Shown here: piece after piece, positions 14,993 through 22,158 of the stretch
Numbering within the stretch: position 1 is the stretch's first letter
Layout of the letters: each line of letters starts with the position of its first letter
Position numbers and translations under genes: made by a program
Origin: Alloscardovia omnicolens DSM 21503
Lineage (GTDB): Bacteria > Actinomycetota > Actinomycetes > Actinomycetales > Bifidobacteriaceae
Assembly: GCF_000420505.1 (NCBI RefSeq)
Contig: NZ_ATVB01000016.1
Span: forward strand, 1 to 35,943
Reading direction: 5' to 3'
Length of the DNA: 35,943 nt
The notes under the pieces: model-generated
Database searches by the model: none
Told to the model about the DNA's origin: nothing
Seen by the model: the letters and a program-made list of their open reading frames with translations, nothing else

Positions 14993-17242
14993 TTATGAAC
15001 GCTTACGACGTGTGTGTTGTTCAATGAGTAATGATTGGCTATCTTGCAAAGGATTGCCTTGTTCATCTGTGCTGTGACGCTCATACGAACCGTCTGACAA
15101 CATGTGCCACGAACTTGTTGCATCAGACATTTGCGTATCGATATAGTCGAGCAGTTCCTGAATTTGTGCAGGATCTGTGATGCGAACCAATGCTTCAACT
15201 CGACGGTCGAGATTGCGGTGCATCAAGTCTGCAGAGCCAATCCATACTTCAGGACCGCTCATAGGACCTTCACCAATTTGCGGACCTTGAGAGTTAGCAA
15301 AAGCAAAGATGCGACTGTGCTCTAGGAAACGCCCCAAAATGGAGCGTACACGAATAGTGTCGCTAAGACCAGGAACGCCAGGCTTTAGAGCGCAAATGCC
15401 GCGTTCAACAATATCGATTTTTACTCCTGCTTGGCTAGCGCGATACAAAGCATCAATGCACTTTTCATCGACAAGGGAATTAACCTTAATCTTAATCCAG
15501 GCTTCTTTACCGTCGCGGGCTGCCTGTTCTTCGCGCTGAATGCGCTCAATAAGGCCAGTACGAATGGTTCGAGGAGCCACAAGCAAACGATGGAAACTCG
15601 ATTTTGGAGCATATCCAGACAGCTGGTTAAACAAGCGTGTTAAATCTTGACCAACTACAGGATCGCAGGTGAGCAAACCCATATCCGTATACATACGTGC
15701 GGTCTTTGGATTGTAATTACCCGTTCCAATATGGCAGTAACGGCGCAAACCATCGTTCTCGCTGCGCACCACCATCGACAGTTTGGAATGAGTCTTCAAA
15801 CCCACAATGCCATACACCACGTGCACGCCCGCGCGTTCAAGCTTACGAGCCCACGCAATATTGGCTTCTTCATCAAATCGAGCTTTAATTTCTACCAAAG
15901 CCAAAACCTGTTTGCCAGCATGAGCAGCGTCAATCAAAGCATCAATAATCGGCGAATTACCGGAGGTTCGATACAAGGTTTGCTTAATGGCAAGAACCTT
16001 CGGATCGTTCGCGGCTTGCTCTAAGAATGCCTGCACAGAGGTAGAGAAGGAGTCGTATGGATGGTGCAGCAAAATATCGTTTTCGCGGATTGCAGCAAAA
16101 ATATCTTGCGCACGACTGGTCTCTACCTGAGCAATCTGTCGGTTCGTTGTTGGAATAAAGGACTTATACTTCAAATCTGGACGGTCAATGCCGTGTAATT
16201 CAAACAGGCAGGTTAAGTCCAGCGGAGCTGGCAAACGATAAACTTCAGATTCATCGACCCCCAGCTGAGTAATGAGTACCTTACTGAGATAAGGGCTCGT
16301 AACATCCGAGAGCTCCAAACGAATAGGAGGTCCAAAACGACGACGCAGAAGCTCTCGCTCCATAGCATTGAGCAGGTTTTCTGCATCATCTTCTTCAACG
16401 TCAATATCTTCGTTACGAGTTAAACGGAAAGCGCGTGCTTCCTTAATCGTCATTCCTGGGAAAAGCGTTTCGATGTGGCTGAGCACAAGGTTTTCCGTAG
16501 TAATAAAACCATGGCGACGCTCTGCCTGATCATCAAGTGGTGCATTCTCATTGGTTAAGCGGTCTACTGGGTAGAGACGAGGTAAATTATCTGGAATTTT
16601 CACGCGAGCAAAATGAGTTTTACCGCTTGCTGCATTCTCTACTAATACAGCCAGATTCAACGAATTACCGGAAATATAAGGGAATGGGTGTGCTGGATCA
16701 ACCGCCAAAGGAGTAAGTACCGGGAAAATATAGCGGCGATAGACTTTAGTAAGTTTTTCTTGCTCAGAAGGAGTAAGATCTGCCCACTTGAGCATGACTA
16801 TATGTTCCTTCTCTAAAGCAGGAAGCAAAGTGTCTTTGAAGTAGTGTGCATGCTCGTCTTGCAGACGATGCGCGCCCTCAGTCAGTTCTCGCAACTGCTG
16901 ACGAGCGCTTAAACCACTTGCACTTGGCACAGCAATACCAGAATTAATGCGGCGTTTGAGACCTGCTACACGCACCATAAAGAATTCATCGAGATTGCTA
17001 GCAAAAATAGCTTCGAAATTCGTGCGTTCCAGTAAAGGAAGTGTCTCGTCTTGAGCTAATTCCAAAACGCGCTTATTAAATTTAAGCCAGCTGAGCTCGC
17101 GATCGTAGAAACGATCGTCGGGCAGTGGTTTGTAATCCGCGGTAAGAGCGGAATACTTATCTTCTTTTTCGGTTTCTGCAATATGCTCAGCAATTTGATT
17201 GCGAAGTATTTGCTTGCTCGGACCAGTAAATTGTTGCACCAT
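14993..17242 (-). CDS. ppk1: Polyphosphate kinase 1
   Basis: This 749-residue enzyme makes polyphosphate from ATP reversibly. All PPK1 parts are present: the N-terminal domain with [16 protein letters not shown] (about 48-63) and [14 protein letters not shown], a head domain, and two PLD-like catalytic domains. These include [16 protein letters not shown], the autophosphorylated His485 in [11 protein letters not shown], and [20 protein letters not shown]. It is full-length compared with the family (about 690-750). ATG 17242 has only a weak SD-like region upstream. It leads an operon with mutT1 and a hypothetical gene. Upstream (17276-17323) are four 12-bp tandem repeats, and before those a structured RNA and terminator on the same strand. 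Phosphate- or stress-responsive control is therefore plausible. Confidence 0.95.
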   Translation of the reverse strand: MVQQFTGPSKQILRNQIAEHIAETEKEDKYSALTADYKPLPDDRFYDRELSWLKFNKRVLELAQDETLPLLERTNFEAIFASNLDEFFMVRVAGLKRRINSGIAVPSASGLSARQQLRELTEGAHRLQDEHAHYFKDTLLPALEKEHIVMLKWADLTPSEQEKLTKVYRRYIFPVLTPLAVDPAHPFPYISGNSLNLAVLVENAASGKTHFARVKIPDNLPRLYPVDRLTNENAPLDDQAERRHGFITTENLVLSHIETLFPGMTIKEARAFRLTRNEDIDVEEDDAENLLNAMERELLRRRFGPPIRLELSDVTSPYLSKVLITQLGVDESEVYRLPAPLDLTCLFELHGIDRPDLKYKSFIPTTNRQIAQVETSRAQDIFAAIRENDILLHHPYDSFSTSVQAFLEQAANDPKVLAIKQTLYRTSGNSPIIDALIDAAHAGKQVLALVEIKARFDEEANIAWARKLERAGVHVVYGIVGLKTHSKLSMVVRSENDGLRRYCHIGTGNYNPKTARMYTDMGLLTCDPVVGQDLTRLFNQLSGYAPKSSFHRLLVAPRTIRTGLIERIQREEQAARDGKEAWIKIKVNSLVDEKCIDALYRASQAGVKIDIVERGICALKPGVPGLSDTIRVRSILGRFLEHSRIFAFANSQGPQIGEGPMSGPEVWIGSADLMHRNLDRRVEALVRITDPAQIQELLDYIDTQMSDATSSWHMLSDGSYERHSTDEQGNPLQDSQSLLIEQHTRRKRS

Positions 17243-17275
17243 AGCTCTAGTCTATTAGGTTGCCTGACTTTTTAA

Positions 17276-17323
17276 CTTTATGAGTTTCTTTATGCGTTCC
17301 TTTATGAATTCCTTGATGAATTT
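17276..17323 (-). promoter_or_regulatory. Four 12-bp tandem repeats upstream of ppk1
   Basis: On the plus strand the units are CTTTATGAGTTT, CTTTATGCGTTC, CTTTATGAATTC and CTTGATGAATTT, head to tail. They begin 34 bp before the ppk1 start. A period close to one helical turn places the units on one face of the helix, as in arrays bound by OmpR/PhoB-type regulators. No regulator can be named from sequence. Confidence 0.5.
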
Positions 17324-17344
17324 CGGAAGTTGGTGTGGGGTGAA

Positions 17345-17381
17345 AACATAAAAATACCGACCCCCGAAGGGGTCGGTATTT
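17345..17381 (-). terminator. Strong intrinsic terminator
   Basis: AAATACCGACCCC (17352-17364) and GGGGTCGGTATTT (17369-17381) form a perfect 13-bp stem around CGAA (TTCG read on the minus strand, the stable tetraloop). On the minus strand TTTT and, two bases on, another TTTT follow, so it terminates the RNA above or attenuates transcription into ppk1. Confidence 0.85.
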
Positions 17382-17512
17382 ACCAAGTACTTAGTGGAAT
17401 CTCTGCACAACTTCATTGTTCTGGCGGTAAAGTCTGTTCGTCCGCCCTACTCATTCAGCTCTTCCGTGGCTGCTACATGTGTGGGCCCCACTCTTAAGTT
17501 TTGTTCTTGGTA
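17345..17512 (-). ncRNA. Candidate structured RNA with its own promoter and terminator
   Basis: On the minus strand a strong promoter (17547-17518) is followed by about 165 nt with no ORF and ends at a strong terminator. The ends close on each other. UACCAAG (17512-17506) pairs with CUUGGUA (17387-17381). Inside it, ACUUA and GUGG (17499-17495, 17491-17488) pair with CCACUAAGU (17397-17389), with a 3-nt bulge. Within this stem lie small hairpins: CAGC/GCUG (17472-17456), GGCGG/CCGCC (17446-17423) and ACAA/UUGU (17419-17407). That is a closing stem with a multi-branch interior. I do not recognise it as tmRNA, RNase P or SRP RNA. It could be a free small RNA or a leader element controlling ppk1, which starts about 100 nt downstream on the same strand. 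Confidence 0.55.
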
Positions 17513-17517
17513 CTTTT

Positions 17518-17547
17518 ATTATGCACTCTTTACCGTTATTTTGCCAA
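17518..17547 (-). promoter_or_regulatory. Promoter of the structured RNA
   Basis: Minus strand: TTGGCA (17547-17542), an 18-nt spacer, CATAAT (17523-17518), with TG one base before the -10. Transcription should begin near 17512, exactly where the closing stem of the RNA starts. That coincidence supports both calls. Confidence 0.6.
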
Positions 17548-17725
17548 ATATTTTGGCTATTTTTTATGAAGAAAAATGGGAATCTTCACAATTGAAAATT
17601 TACTTCTGATGTTGAGCGAAAGTATGAATATTTTTGCTCACTCTATGAGTGAAAAAATCTAGAAATGTTTGATTCTGTGCAGTTCATAGAAGAGTACTGA
17701 ATTTATGTGGATAACTCGGCGTGTT

Positions 17726-17742
17726 TTCACATTGGTTCACAT
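17726..17742 (+). promoter_or_regulatory. TTCACAT direct repeat, tad copy 1
   Basis: TTCACAT (17726-17732), TGG and TTCACAT (17736-17742) repeat with a 10-bp period. A third near-copy CTCACAT lies at 17749-17755. A 14-nt block TCCACARTAGAAAT follows at 17776-17789. The same arrangement recurs at 20978-21042 in front of the pilin genes. It is probably the binding site of a regulator shared by both tad transcripts. Confidence 0.55.
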
Positions 17743-17870
17743 ATTCCTCTCACATGGATTTCTGAGTTTATATGCTCCACAGTAGAAATATGACTCACTA
17801 TTATTCGCTACAACACTCAGTGTTCTCAACGTCCTCAGCACGCACGCAGGGCGAGGAGCACAAACTGACT

Positions 17871-18737
17871 ATGCCGCCTACAACGGCGGCTCCCGCAACG
17901 GCGGTCTCATCGGTAATCCTTCTTCCTATTGTGGGTGCTAGCGGAGGCTTAGGTGCAAGTACTTGTGCCCTGCAGTTAGCTCGACTGTGCGCGCACGAAG
18001 GTTTACGCACATGCGTTATCGATGTGGATTTTTCCGGTGGCGGTCTTGATGTGCTTGCTGGATGCGAAGAACAGGAAGGTCTGCGCTGGCATAATATTCA
18101 AGCGCCACTGGGGTCTATTGATGCTGAAGGTTTTCTGAACGAACTGATTCAATGGGACGGCATACCTCTTTTACCGTATTCCCCGTGGGAAAATCGAGAT
18201 ACTCAATGGTGGGAGATAAAAGCAGTTTTTGAAGCTACCAGTGTGCACAGCGATATTATTATTTGCGATTGCGGACGCACTGTGCCCAATAAAGTTATTG
18301 CTGCGTGGAAATCCACCCGAGCTCAACTGACCATTATTCCCGTTATTCTTATGCAGTGCACAACCTTAGGTATTGCTCGCTGCTCTGTGCTGTTGGAATG
18401 TATGCGCCACAATATGCATCCGCATTTTTCCGACTGTGAGTCTGCGCTACTATTCGAATCCGCTTGCTCGATAAATAAGTTAGTAAGTAAAACACGCAAA
18501 CGAAACAGCCATATGTCAGTTGCACAAGTAGAAGATTTTCTTCACGCTCGCATATATGGTTCTCTTCCCAGCGATCCCCGTATAACTCGTAGCGATGCTC
18601 AGGGCTGGCCTCTTCCACAAGCAAAGCCTGAATATGAACGAGTATTACAAGCATTCATTCGCGAATATTGCCTGACGAATAGCCCCGATAAATCTGGTAC
18701 CACACACAGAAATACGCGAGGAAGGAGAGTGGCATGA
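17871..18737 (+). CDS. CpaE/Ssd-like MinD-family ATPase of the Tad pilus
   Basis: This 288-residue P-loop protein is related to CpaE and actinobacterial Ssd, which position the Tad secretion machine. The deviant Walker A reads GASGGLGAST: the signature lysine of MinD/ParA proteins is absent, as in actinobacterial Ssd proteins. A Walker A'-like acidic strand CVIDVDFSGGGLDVL and a Walker B-like DIIICDCGR follow. The frame is open from ATG 17772, but 17772-17789 falls inside the duplicated control segment. ATG 17871 has GAGGAG (17853-17858) upstream and begins right before the conserved core, so it is preferred; ATG 17790 remains possible. Its stop overlaps the tadA start by 4 nt. Confidence 0.75.
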   Translation: MPPTTAAPATAVSSVILLPIVGASGGLGASTCALQLARLCAHEGLRTCVIDVDFSGGGLDVLAGCEEQEGLRWHNIQAPLGSIDAEGFLNELIQWDGIPLLPYSPWENRDTQWWEIKAVFEATSVHSDIIICDCGRTVPNKVIAAWKSTRAQLTIIPVILMQCTTLGIARCSVLLECMRHNMHPHFSDCESALLFESACSINKLVSKTRKRNSHMSVAQVEDFLHARIYGSLPSDPRITRSDAQGWPLPQAKPEYERVLQAFIREYCLTNSPDKSGTTHRNTRGRRVA

Positions 18738-19807
18738 CAACTATGCTTCTAGGTCCACTATCTGTTTTCGCTGACGAAAATGGGGTAACAGATATTGCCG
18801 TAACAAGTGATGGGCGAGTATGGGTAGATAAAGGCTACGGTATGGTTGAACGCAGTCTCGACATTGGCAGGCTCAGTCCATCTGCTGTACGTGATTTTGC
18901 TATTCAACTATGTGCTAGCTTAGGAAAACGTTTAGATGATGCCTGCCCTATAGCTGATGCTTCTTCTCACGATGGAGTACGTGTGCACGCTGTTTTAGCA
19001 CCTATCGTTCCTCAAGGAGCATCCTTATCGATTAGATTACCCCATAATAATTTGAGCACTCTGGAGCAACTAGGGGAGCAGGGCATGTTTCCTCGTGAAT
19101 GGACCGTTCTTTTCCATCGGATTATTGCCAGCAAAAAATCTATTCTTATCTGCGGAGGAACAGGAGCGGGTAAAACCACTTTTGTAAAAGCCTTACTATC
19201 CGCTATTCCTGATGATGAACGTGTTGTTATGGTCGAAGAAATTCACGAATTAGAACACAGCGCGCATATGAATAGAGAATCACTTGTTGTGCGAGACGCT
19301 AATGCGGAAGGTGCTGGAGAAGTAAGCTTAAGCAGTTTAGTGCGGGCAACAGTGCGTATGCGACCCGATAGGATTGTGCTAGGCGAATGCCGCGGAGAAG
19401 AAATAGCTGATTTATTGCGTGCCCTCAATTCCGGTCATCGCGGATCAATCGCTACCATACATGCAGATAGTTTGGAACGGCTTCCCTCAAGACTGTGTAC
19501 TTTAGGTTTACTCGCCCATATTTCTGTTCCTGCTATGTCTTTATTAGCTGCAGGAGCCTTCGACCTCGTTATTCATATTGAACGCACAGAAACAAGACGA
19601 CATATTTCTCATATTGGACGGCTACGCGTCTCGGATGAGGGGAAACTATATGGAGAGCGCCTCAGCTCTTGGGACGGTAAACATGAGCCGCACAACAGTA
19701 AAGATTTTGAGCAGTGGTGCGAAAACCTAGTGCCCGCTCTAGATGAAGATAGTCTTAATGCGGATTCAACCATCGAATTCTCTCGAATTGGAGCAACCTT
19801 ACCATGA
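18734..19807 (+). CDS. tadA: Tad pilus assembly ATPase TadA (CpaF)
   Basis: This 357-residue secretion ATPase powers assembly of type IVc (Tad/Flp) pili at the inner face of the membrane. Walker A is GGTGAGKTT at 141-149 (K147). The Asp-box-like VVMVEEIHELE, the region RMRPDRIVLGECRGEE (Walker B) and the His-box SGHRGSIATIHADS follow in the normal order. It is somewhat shorter than proteobacterial CpaF because the N-terminal domain is reduced, as usual in actinobacteria. SD AAGGAGAG is 5 nt before ATG 18734. It overlaps cpaE and tadB by 4 nt each (ATGA), so the block is translationally coupled. Tad pili of Bifidobacterium breve are known to support gut colonisation. Confidence 0.92.
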   Translation: MTTMLLGPLSVFADENGVTDIAVTSDGRVWVDKGYGMVERSLDIGRLSPSAVRDFAIQLCASLGKRLDDACPIADASSHDGVRVHAVLAPIVPQGASLSIRLPHNNLSTLEQLGEQGMFPREWTVLFHRIIASKKSILICGGTGAGKTTFVKALLSAIPDDERVVMVEEIHELEHSAHMNRESLVVRDANAEGAGEVSLSSLVRATVRMRPDRIVLGECRGEEIADLLRALNSGHRGSIATIHADSLERLPSRLCTLGLLAHISVPAMSLLAAGAFDLVIHIERTETRRHISHIGRLRVSDEGKLYGERLSSWDGKHEPHNSKDFEQWCENLVPALDEDSLNADSTIEFSRIGATLP

Positions 19808-20445
19808 AGAGTACGCAATACTGGCGAGCTTGCTATGCGCTTCAATCAGTCGAGCAAGCGTCTTCTTCTCGTTATACTCCTACAGAACTTATTGTTAGCC
19901 TGATAGCAATACTGAAAGCAGGAGCATCACTGTATGAAGCCTGCGCACAGCTGAGTCATAGACCGCATACCCAAGTAACGATTGATGATTATTTAATGCG
20001 CAGACTAGTACACACAACAGTGCATCCAAGCTCTTTTCGTCAGTATGTGACTGAAGATGCTTTTGTACATCAGCTCTGTGCTGTATGCAAGCTCAGCGAA
20101 ATGGCAGGCTGTTCTACTGCTCAGTGCCTAGAAATATTGCATGAAGATATTCGCCGTCACGAGCAACGCAGCCAACGAAGAACAGATGCCACTGCTGTTG
20201 CTTGTATGACTATTCGTGTTTTGCTTGCCTTACCTCTTTTTACCTTCTTGGTGAGCAGCCTAAGCGGAGTAGATAGCTTTGTTTTTATGACGTCTTCGCC
20301 CCTGGGTTGGGGATGTATCGCTTTGTCTGTGACCTTATATGCCGCCGGTTTAGCGTGGATGAAGGCTTTGCTTAAACGTTTCGAGAAAGCAACGCAGCCG
20401 TCACTTATGCCTCAATTTATGACGCTTCAACGAAGAAGGAGATGA
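19804..20445 (+). CDS. tadB: TadB-like pilus platform protein
   Basis: This 213-residue protein is a short T2SSF/GspF-type membrane platform. A soluble helical part carries the family's pattern of regularly spaced hydrophobics (LIVSLIAILKAGASLYEAC and LCAVCKLSEMAGCSTAQCLE). Two TM segments follow, at about 133-153 and 161-182. TadB and TadC form the inner-membrane base on which TadA acts. It starts within the tadA stop (ATGA) and overlaps tadC at its end. Assignment as TadB rather than TadC rests on gene order. Confidence 0.8.
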   Translation: MKSTQYWRACYALQSVEQASSSRYTPTELIVSLIAILKAGASLYEACAQLSHRPHTQVTIDDYLMRRLVHTTVHPSSFRQYVTEDAFVHQLCAVCKLSEMAGCSTAQCLEILHEDIRRHEQRSQRRTDATAVACMTIRVLLALPLFTFLVSSLSGVDSFVFMTSSPLGWGCIALSVTLYAAGLAWMKALLKRFEKATQPSLMPQFMTLQRRRR

Positions 20446-20447
20446 TG

Positions 20448-20945
20448 ATGTTGTTGTTCATTCACCGAATCCATCAGCTGGTTAGAGGCTCCGGTATTGA
20501 CCGCGCGCATGATTTTAGCCCTGAGCTCGTGCTGGAAATGCTAGAAAGCTGTTTGCAGCAAGGAGCATCTTTACCCGCGGCTTTACGCACAGTGGGATGT
20601 GTGCTGAGCAATGAGCAGGGGAAGGCTCTGCAAGATATTGCGCAAGGCTTGATGTCTGCACAAGATTGGGATTATGCGTGGAAGCCGTATCTTACACGGG
20701 GATATAGTGTGCTCAGCATTATGCATGATGTTTTAGAGCCAGCATATAAACGAGGAGTATCGCCTTCACTGCGTATTGAAAATGCAATAGAACAATTGCG
20801 TGATAACGAAAACATAGCCGTTAGTTATGCCTCGCATGAGCTAGCTGTGGGTATTTTACTGCCTCTCGGTTTATGTTTCTTACCTGGTTTTGTTCTGCTC
20901 ACGGTTATTCCTCTGCTCTCTTCATGGTTTGGTTTGAGTGGATAA
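20448..20945 (+). CDS. tadC: TadC-like pilus platform protein
   Basis: This 165-residue second GspF-like subunit has a helical domain with ELVLEMLESCLQQGASLPAALRTV (the F-domain repeat pattern) and a C-terminal hydrophobic stretch from about 130 to 160. Three consecutive ATG codons lie at 20442, 20445 and 20448. AGAAGGAG (20434-20441) has the usual 6-nt spacing only to the third, so 20448 is chosen. It is the last gene of the ATPase/platform block. About 145 bp follow before the pilin, including a second copy of the TTCACAT control segment. Confidence 0.78.
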   Translation: MLLFIHRIHQLVRGSGIDRAHDFSPELVLEMLESCLQQGASLPAALRTVGCVLSNEQGKALQDIAQGLMSAQDWDYAWKPYLTRGYSVLSIMHDVLEPAYKRGVSPSLRIENAIEQLRDNENIAVSYASHELAVGILLPLGLCFLPGFVLLTVIPLLSSWFGLSG

Positions 20946-20977
20946 GGGTGGACAAAGAAGCAGCTGCGACACGGTTA

Positions 20978-21042
20978 TTCACATTGGTTCACATGTACAT
21001 TGTGATACCTGATTTTTCAGTTTCACATTCCACAATAGAAAT
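20978..21042 (+). promoter_or_regulatory. TTCACAT control segment, tad copy 2
   Basis: TTCACAT occurs at 20978-20984, 20988-20994 and 21022-21028. The first two have the same TGG spacer as copy 1, so 17 bases are identical. The block TCCACAATAGAAAT (21029-21042) differs from copy 1 at one base. It lies about 50 bp before the DUF4244 pilin start. The shared segment suggests that the pilin block has its own, jointly regulated transcript. Confidence 0.6.
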
Positions 21043-21091
21043 TACAAACTCTTCAGAGTTTGATCTTCACTTAACGAAACAAAGGATAATT

Positions 21092-21325
21092 ATGAAAGAT
21101 ACTATACAAACTATGATGATTTGCTCATTCCTTCATTTGCAGTCTTTCCTGCAACGCAGTACTCGTGCTCTGAGTGCATCCGATGATGGAATGGCTACAG
21201 CAGAATATGCAATTGTTCTTGTAGGTGCAACAAGTTTCGCAGGAATTCTGGTTGCTCTGCTCAAATCAGATGCTATTCGTTCCCTCATATCGCAGTTGAT
21301 TACCAATGCGCTCTCTATGGTATAA
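21092..21325 (+). CDS. DUF4244 family Flp-like pilin
   Basis: This 77-residue protein matches the actinobacterial DUF4244 pilin pattern. A charged leader ends near SASDDGMATAEYAIV, where the glycine-methionine-x-T-A-E-Y junction is where a prepilin peptidase should cut. One hydrophobic helix follows (AIVLVGATSFAGILVALL), then a short tail. It probably builds the Tad pilus fibre. The frame is open far upstream through the end of tadC, but ATG 21092 with AAAGGA 5 nt before it is the credible start. The TadE-like gene starts inside its last codons. No TadV/CpaA prepilin peptidase gene is in the window. Confidence 0.82.
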   Translation: MKDTIQTMMICSFLHLQSFLQRSTRALSASDDGMATAEYAIVLVGATSFAGILVALLKSDAIRSLISQLITNALSMV

Positions 21326-21746
21326 AGCGCACTACGCAGTGCGTGCAGCTTTTCAGCAGGTGACCCATGTCATCACTGCTCATGATGGTGGCGCGGTCAC
21401 CGCTGAATTTGCTGTTGTGTTTCCGACTGTCGTAGCGGTAGCCGTACTTGTGCTAAGCATGACGCGAATTGTTATGGTGCAATTGGATTGCCATGATGCT
21501 GCTCGACAAGCTGCATACAGTGTTATTCTGTCTGAACAAGCTGGTGCCTCTACAAGCACAGCACAGCGAGAAGCTATTCGCGTTGCCCAACGTAGCGCAG
21601 GCGTGAATACTCAGGTGAAAGTGCTATGGGCAAAAGAATCTTTCGACATTCGCACAACCTGCCCAGTAGCTGCGTTGGGGCATGCTCATCTTCCTTTTAC
21701 AGTTGTTGGTCAAGCCCAAGGAAGTCGTCATGAATGGTTGGAATAA
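21306..21746 (+). CDS. tadE: TadE-like pseudopilin
   Basis: This 146-residue protein has a positively charged N-terminus, then the TadE signature GGAVTAEFAVVFPTVVAVAVLVL (shown here only as its first half, GGAVTAEFAVVFP, about residues 28-40) with one hydrophobic helix. The conserved continuation VQLDCHDAARQAAY comes before a soluble pseudopilin domain. TadE proteins act as minor pilins or membrane anchors of the Tad apparatus. ATG 21306 overlaps the pilin stop by 20 nt and has no clear SD, so it is probably translated by coupling. Confidence 0.82.
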   Translation: MRSLWYKAHYAVRAAFQQVTHVITAHDGGAVTAEFAVVFPTVVAVAVLVLSMTRIVMVQLDCHDAARQAAYSVILSEQAGASTSTAQREAIRVAQRSAGVNTQVKVLWAKESFDIRTTCPVAALGHAHLPFTVVGQAQGSRHEWLE

Positions 21747-22149
21747 AAATCGATGTGTGAGGTGGTTAAAACAAGCAGATTCTGGTTCAGGCACTGTGCT
21801 CGGTCTTGTTATTGTGGGGCTTGTGAGCGTGTTGGCAAGCATAATTGTGTGTGCGGGAAGTTATCTCATTTGCCAGTCCCAAGCACATACATATGCACAG
21901 CAGATAGCACTAGATGCTGCTTTCGAGCAGCAAATACGTACTTTATCTGAATCAGCATCTTCACGAGGCTCACCATGCGCACAGGCAAGCGCAAAGCTGA
22001 ATAATGATGATTTTAAACTTGCATCGTGTACCGTAGACGGTGAAGATGTGCAAGTTGCAGTAGAAGGAATTCCGCGGGTGGAGTTTCTTCCTCACCCACG
22101 TGCGCTAGCGCGTGCAGGTCCAGCACAATGTGTCCCAAGAAATAGGTAG
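21730..22149 (+). CDS. TadF-like / Rv3654c-like secreted flanking protein
   Basis: This 139-residue protein has a basic N-terminus (NKNRCVRWLKQ), then SGSGTVLGLVIVGLVSVLASIIV as one TM helix preceded by the SGSGT motif. An extracytoplasmic domain with two cysteines (C in RGSPCAQA and ASCTVDGE) follows. This is the actinobacterial protein that regularly ends Tad clusters and matches the Rv3654c-type helicase/secretion neighbourhood family. ATG 21730 (SD AAGGAAG at 21718) is chosen over an upstream in-frame codon at 21682. It overlaps the TadE stop by 17 nt. dnaX starts 9 nt after its stop. Confidence 0.7.
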   Translation: MNGWNKNRCVRWLKQADSGSGTVLGLVIVGLVSVLASIIVCAGSYLICQSQAHTYAQQIALDAAFEQQIRTLSESASSRGSPCAQASAKLNNDDFKLASCTVDGEDVQVAVEGIPRVEFLPHPRALARAGPAQCVPRNR

Positions 22150-22158
22150 CCTAGAGCC

